Of a DNA stretch of 16,283 nt, positions 13,819 through 16,283 are shown one piece after another (the stretch's first letter is position 1; the number at the start of each line of letters is the position of its first letter). The notes beneath the pieces are model-generated. The model saw nothing but the letters and a program-made list of their open reading frames with translations. It ran no database searches and had not been told where the DNA came from. The position numbers and the translations under genes were made by a program. The stretch comes from Nitrospiraceae bacterium (GTDB taxonomy: Bacteria; Nitrospirota; UBA9217): assembly GCA_003454665.1 (NCBI GenBank), contig DMKB01000346.1, positions 1-16,283 on the forward strand, in the 5' to 3' direction.

Positions 13819-14988
13819 CTAATCAGCGAGAAGAATAGCGCATTTAAGATATTGTGTTTCTCTCGCTGCCAGTAAGGCAGGGTGATCCCGCGACTGCGAT
13901 CGCATCTCAAGGAGCTTCACGCGTCGTCCCGCAGTGGAGGCCGCATTGATCAGCATCTCTCTGAAGAGATCGGGATCAATGTGATGCGAACAGGAACAAC
14001 TTACCAGCACACCGCCGGGTTCGAGTATCTTGAGAGCCCGGCTGTTTATTTCTCGATAGCCTTTCAGCGCCTCTCGTACCTTGGATCTACTTTTCACGAA
14101 TGCCGGTGGGTCCAGAATAACGCATCCGAAAACCTCTTTCTGCATATTCAGGTTGCGAAGCTCCTCGAAGACGTTTCCCCGGTAAAAGACCGTGTTAAGG
14201 CCGTTTAAGTCCGCATTTTCCGTTGCCAGAGACACCGCCTGTGGGGACGCGTCGATACCGATCGTCTCGGAAGCACCGAAGCGTGCCGCGCTGAGAGCCC
14301 ACGCACCGCTATAGCAGAAACAGTCAAGAGTCCTCCTGCCTGCCACGAGACCCTTCAATGTGAGACGGTTCTCCCGTTGGTCGAAAAAGAACCCGGTTTT
14401 CTGGCCATCAAGGATATCAACGTGGTAGTGAATGCCCGATTCCTCTATCATGACCGTCTTCGGAAGTGTTCCCGAAGCGACACGCTTTTCTCTTCCCAGT
14501 CCTTCGATCTCCCGGGAAGAAGAATCATTCCTGAGAACGATAGCCTGTGGATGGTATCGTTCACGAAGAACAGAAAGAATCTCACCCTCTATCCGGTCGA
14601 TCCCCGCGGTGAGAGACTGCACCACGAGTATATCGCTGTATTTATCCACGATCAGCCCGGGAAGGCCGTCTCCTTCACTGAAGAACGCGCGATAGGAGTC
14701 GTCAGGGCTCATCCCCAGCCGTAACCGAAGTTCCTGCGCCGTGGAAATCCTTCCGTGAATAAAATTATGATTGATCTCTTCCTGCCGTCTCGTGAGCATT
14801 CGAACGGCAATGAGGGTATGCGGGTTCAGATAGCCGCGGCCGACGAACACCCCGGAGGACGTGGTTACGTCGACAATTTCGCCGGGAAGGACATCTGCGG
14901 GCATTTTTTCGATCTCGTTGCTGAAGATCCAAGGGTGGCCCCGCAGGATCCGACGCTCTTCCTTCTTTTTCAGTTTTATCGTTTTCAC
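13819..14988 (-). CDS. rlmI: Class I SAM-dependent rRNA methyltransferase, RlmI/RlmK type
   Basis: This family methylates carbon 5 of a cytosine in 23S rRNA (C1962 in E. coli). The 389-residue protein has an N-terminal PUA-like RNA-binding domain (about 1-75) and the central segment GQKTGFFFDQREN (195-207). The Rossmann methyltransferase domain follows, with the SAM-binding LDCFCYSGAW (221-230), an acidic residue after the next strand (GIDAS, 244-248), DPPAF (293-297) and SCSCS (330-334), where Cys333 is the likely catalytic nucleophile. The start is GTG at 14986-14988; AAAGGA upstream is about 14 bases away, so the exact start is less sure. It lies 86 bases after the surA-like gene on the same strand with a possible terminator between them. 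The precise rRNA target is inferred from family only. Confidence 0.88.
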   Translation of the reverse strand: MKTIKLKKKEERRILRGHPWIFSNEIEKMPADVLPGEIVDVTTSSGVFVGRGYLNPHTLIAVRMLTRRQEEINHNFIHGRISTAQELRLRLGMSPDDSYRAFFSEGDGLPGLIVDKYSDILVVQSLTAGIDRIEGEILSVLRERYHPQAIVLRNDSSSREIEGLGREKRVASGTLPKTVMIEESGIHYHVDILDGQKTGFFFDQRENRLTLKGLVAGRRTLDCFCYSGAWALSAARFGASETIGIDASPQAVSLATENADLNGLNTVFYRGNVFEELRNLNMQKEVFGCVILDPPAFVKSRSKVREALKGYREINSRALKILEPGGVLVSCSCSHHIDPDLFREMLINAASTAGRRVKLLEMRSQSRDHPALLAARETQYLKCAILLAD

Positions 14989-15049
14989 GTGGGCAGAACG
15001 TTTCCTTTGCGGAAGGACAGGGATGAATGCAAAAGACGGAGCAGCAAGG

Positions 15050-15072
15050 GAGAAAAGGCGCGCAAGGCGCGC
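15050..15072 (-). terminator. Possible Rho-independent terminator after the surA-like gene
   Basis: On the minus strand GCGCGC (15072-15067), loop CTT, GCGCGC (15063-15058) forms a short all-GC stem two bases after the stop codon, followed by CCTTTTCT. The T-tract is interrupted, so termination may be partial and let transcription reach the methyltransferase gene. Confidence 0.45.
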
Positions 15073-15074
15073 GG

Positions 15075-16010
15075 TTAGAGTTTTATCTCAATATGCGTTT
15101 CATTACGCAGCGCCTGGAGCCATTCCCGATACGTGGTCTCCATTTTTTGGCGAAGGATGATCTGCGATATCTCTTTTTTCGCCCGTTCAAAGGGTTGTAT
15201 CGGTGTACGGACGTCTTCAAGACGAATGATATGGTAGCCTGCGTCAGTCTTAATCGGACCGGCGATATCTCCCGGTTTGAGTGATTGGGCTGCCTTGGCA
15301 ATTTCAGGCAGTGCGTCTTCTCGCCGGAGAAAACCGAGGTCGCCTTCCGACGCAGCGGTCTGCTCATCGGAAAACTCGCGAACAAGATGAATAAAGTTCT
15401 CGCCCTTCTTTGCCCGGCGGTACGCCGCACGGGCTTGCTGCTTTGCAGCCCGTATCCGGGATCGGCCGGCGCTGCTCGGGACCTTTATGAATATGTGTCT
15501 CACCTGAATTTCTTCGGGAAGTGAGAAGGTGTCGATGTTCCGCTTATAGTAGGCGCGGAGCTCTGCATCGCTGACGGCAAGGCCGGAACGAACATACTTG
15601 TTGAATACCCGGGTGAGCGTCAGCTGCTCCTTCAACTCCTCTTTATATTGACTGGTCGTGAGCCCTTCTTTCGCAAGGGCGACTTCAAATGCAGCGGCAT
15701 CCATGGCATTGTTCTTCATGATGTCGGCAATAGAGCTGTCCAGCTCTTTTTCCGTGACGTCCATTCCGGCCTGTTTCGCTGCGGCAAGTTGAAGTTTTTT
15801 GTTGATGAGTTCTTCGAGGACGTCCCTCTGGTCCAGGGTCTTTTCTTTCAGTTTCGCCGATGCACGCTCAAGATCGCTCATGGTGATGATCTCGTTGTTT
15901 ACCACAGCGATAACGCGGTCGATAATGACCGAACCGTCAGCGCTGCTCTGGACGCTGTTCAGGCCTATAGCGATAACCGTAATCAGGATCAGTTGGATGT
16001 ATTTGTTCAT
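15075..16010 (-). CDS. SurA-like periplasmic peptidyl-prolyl cis-trans isomerase
   Basis: SurA-type chaperones assist folding of outer-membrane proteins in the periplasm. The 311-residue product starts with a signal peptide (Lys3, hydrophobic 5-19, likely cleavage after SSA at 22-24). A SurA-type N-terminal chaperone domain follows (about 28-165, with the typical DRVIAVVNNEIITMSDLE). Then comes one parvulin/PpiC rotamase domain (about 167-268, with QVRHIFIKV, GDLGFLRR and GYHIIRLED) and a C-terminal helix that completes the chaperone module. E. coli SurA (428) has two rotamase domains, so this is the single-domain form. I chose the ATG at 16008-16010 because it begins the signal peptide, although the frame stays open to a GTG at 16091. 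It lies 83 bases after the propeller gene on the same strand. Confidence 0.88.
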   Translation of the reverse strand: MNKYIQLILITVIAIGLNSVQSSADGSVIIDRVIAVVNNEIITMSDLERASAKLKEKTLDQRDVLEELINKKLQLAAAKQAGMDVTEKELDSSIADIMKNNAMDAAAFEVALAKEGLTTSQYKEELKEQLTLTRVFNKYVRSGLAVSDAELRAYYKRNIDTFSLPEEIQVRHIFIKVPSSAGRSRIRAAKQQARAAYRRAKKGENFIHLVREFSDEQTAASEGDLGFLRREDALPEIAKAAQSLKPGDIAGPIKTDAGYHIIRLEDVRTPIQPFERAKKEISQIILRQKMETTYREWLQALRNETHIEIKL

Positions 16011-16093
16011 CGTATACTCTCTTATGCTCCCCAATGAAAATACTGCGCGTCTCTTGCGATACGAACCTCTGGATACCGGTTCAGCAACCACCG

Positions 16094-16283
16094 TCAGGGT
16101 CCGATAATTTCATAGACATTTACGAAGCCGCCCTGGTAACTGCTGGCCCACAGTTGCTTCCCGTTGGGGGAAACGGACAGCCCCATGGGTCGCTCAATGT
16201 CGATATATTGTAATACCGTGAATGTCGTCGTGTCAATAGCCGCGACTTTCCCGGAGTAATGCGCTGCAGCAAAGAGAAGGCGC
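16094..16283 (-). CDS. C-terminal part of a YVTN-type beta-propeller protein (partial)
   Basis: The window edge cuts this gene; 62 codons plus the TGA (16094-16096) are visible. The residues read as propeller blades of the YVTN/lactonase-like kind: GKVAAIDTTTFTVLQYI is a strand-turn-strand with a variable repeat, and PMGLSVSPNGKQLWASSY is the characteristic SPDG-like motif followed by a strand. A final strand GGFVNVYEIIGP closes the propeller. Such proteins are often exported and of unknown function. The N-terminus, any signal peptide and the number of blades lie outside the window. Confidence 0.8.
   Translation of the reverse strand, partial: RLLFAAAHYSGKVAAIDTTTFTVLQYIDIERPMGLSVSPNGKQLWASSYQGGFVNVYEIIGP

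Noticed and set aside
16011..16091. Upstream GTG start giving a 338-residue SurA-like protein
   Set aside because: The extra 27 residues are charged and precede a textbook signal peptide beginning at Met28, so the ATG at 16008-16010 is the better start.

Overview
This window looks like the replication-origin neighbourhood of a Gram-negative bacterial chromosome. Evidence for Gram-negative: an 800-residue GyrB of the long, insert-bearing type, a periplasmic SurA-like isomerase and a lipobox lipoprotein. The gene content (TusA paired with a DsrE-family protein, an HIT protein overlapping hisI, a short DksA, a YVTN-type propeller) would fit Nitrospirota or a Desulfobacterota-like lineage, but I cannot fix the taxon from sequence alone.

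Left part (1-10117, all on the minus strand, read right to left): dnaA, dnaN, gyrB, gyrA, a TPR lipoprotein, serS and tRNA-Ser(UGA). This is the conserved origin cluster without recF between dnaN and gyrB. The intergenic gaps at gyrB/dnaN, gyrA/gyrB, after serS and after tRNA-Ser carry strictly seven-base-periodic arrays, mostly arranged as inverted arms. An intrinsic-terminator-like hairpin sits directly against the gyrB ribosome binding site.

Middle part (10118-12141): a 440-base divergent intergenic region with one DnaA box near dnaA and a strong sigma70-type promoter for tusA-dsrE2 (sulfur-carrier genes, plus strand). A clear Rho-independent terminator follows, then the overlapping pair hisI-HIT.

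Right-middle (12142-13198): a 1.06-kb gap without a credible gene. Its left half is a GC-rich block with several perfect stems and two possible pseudoknots, which I propose as an uncharacterised structured RNA or mobile repeat. Its right half is AT-rich and has the architecture of oriC: a cluster of DnaA boxes, a box next to six tandem DnaA-trios, and an AT-rich unwinding region. If correct, oriC lies about 2.7 kb upstream of dnaA rather than beside it, with the dnaA-gyrA genes running away from it on the leading strand.

Right part (13199-16283): a DksA-type zinc-finger gene with its own promoter (plus strand), tRNA-Val(CAC), an RlmI-type rRNA methyltransferase, a SurA-like peptidyl-prolyl isomerase, and the C-terminal end of a beta-propeller protein cut by the window edge (all minus strand).
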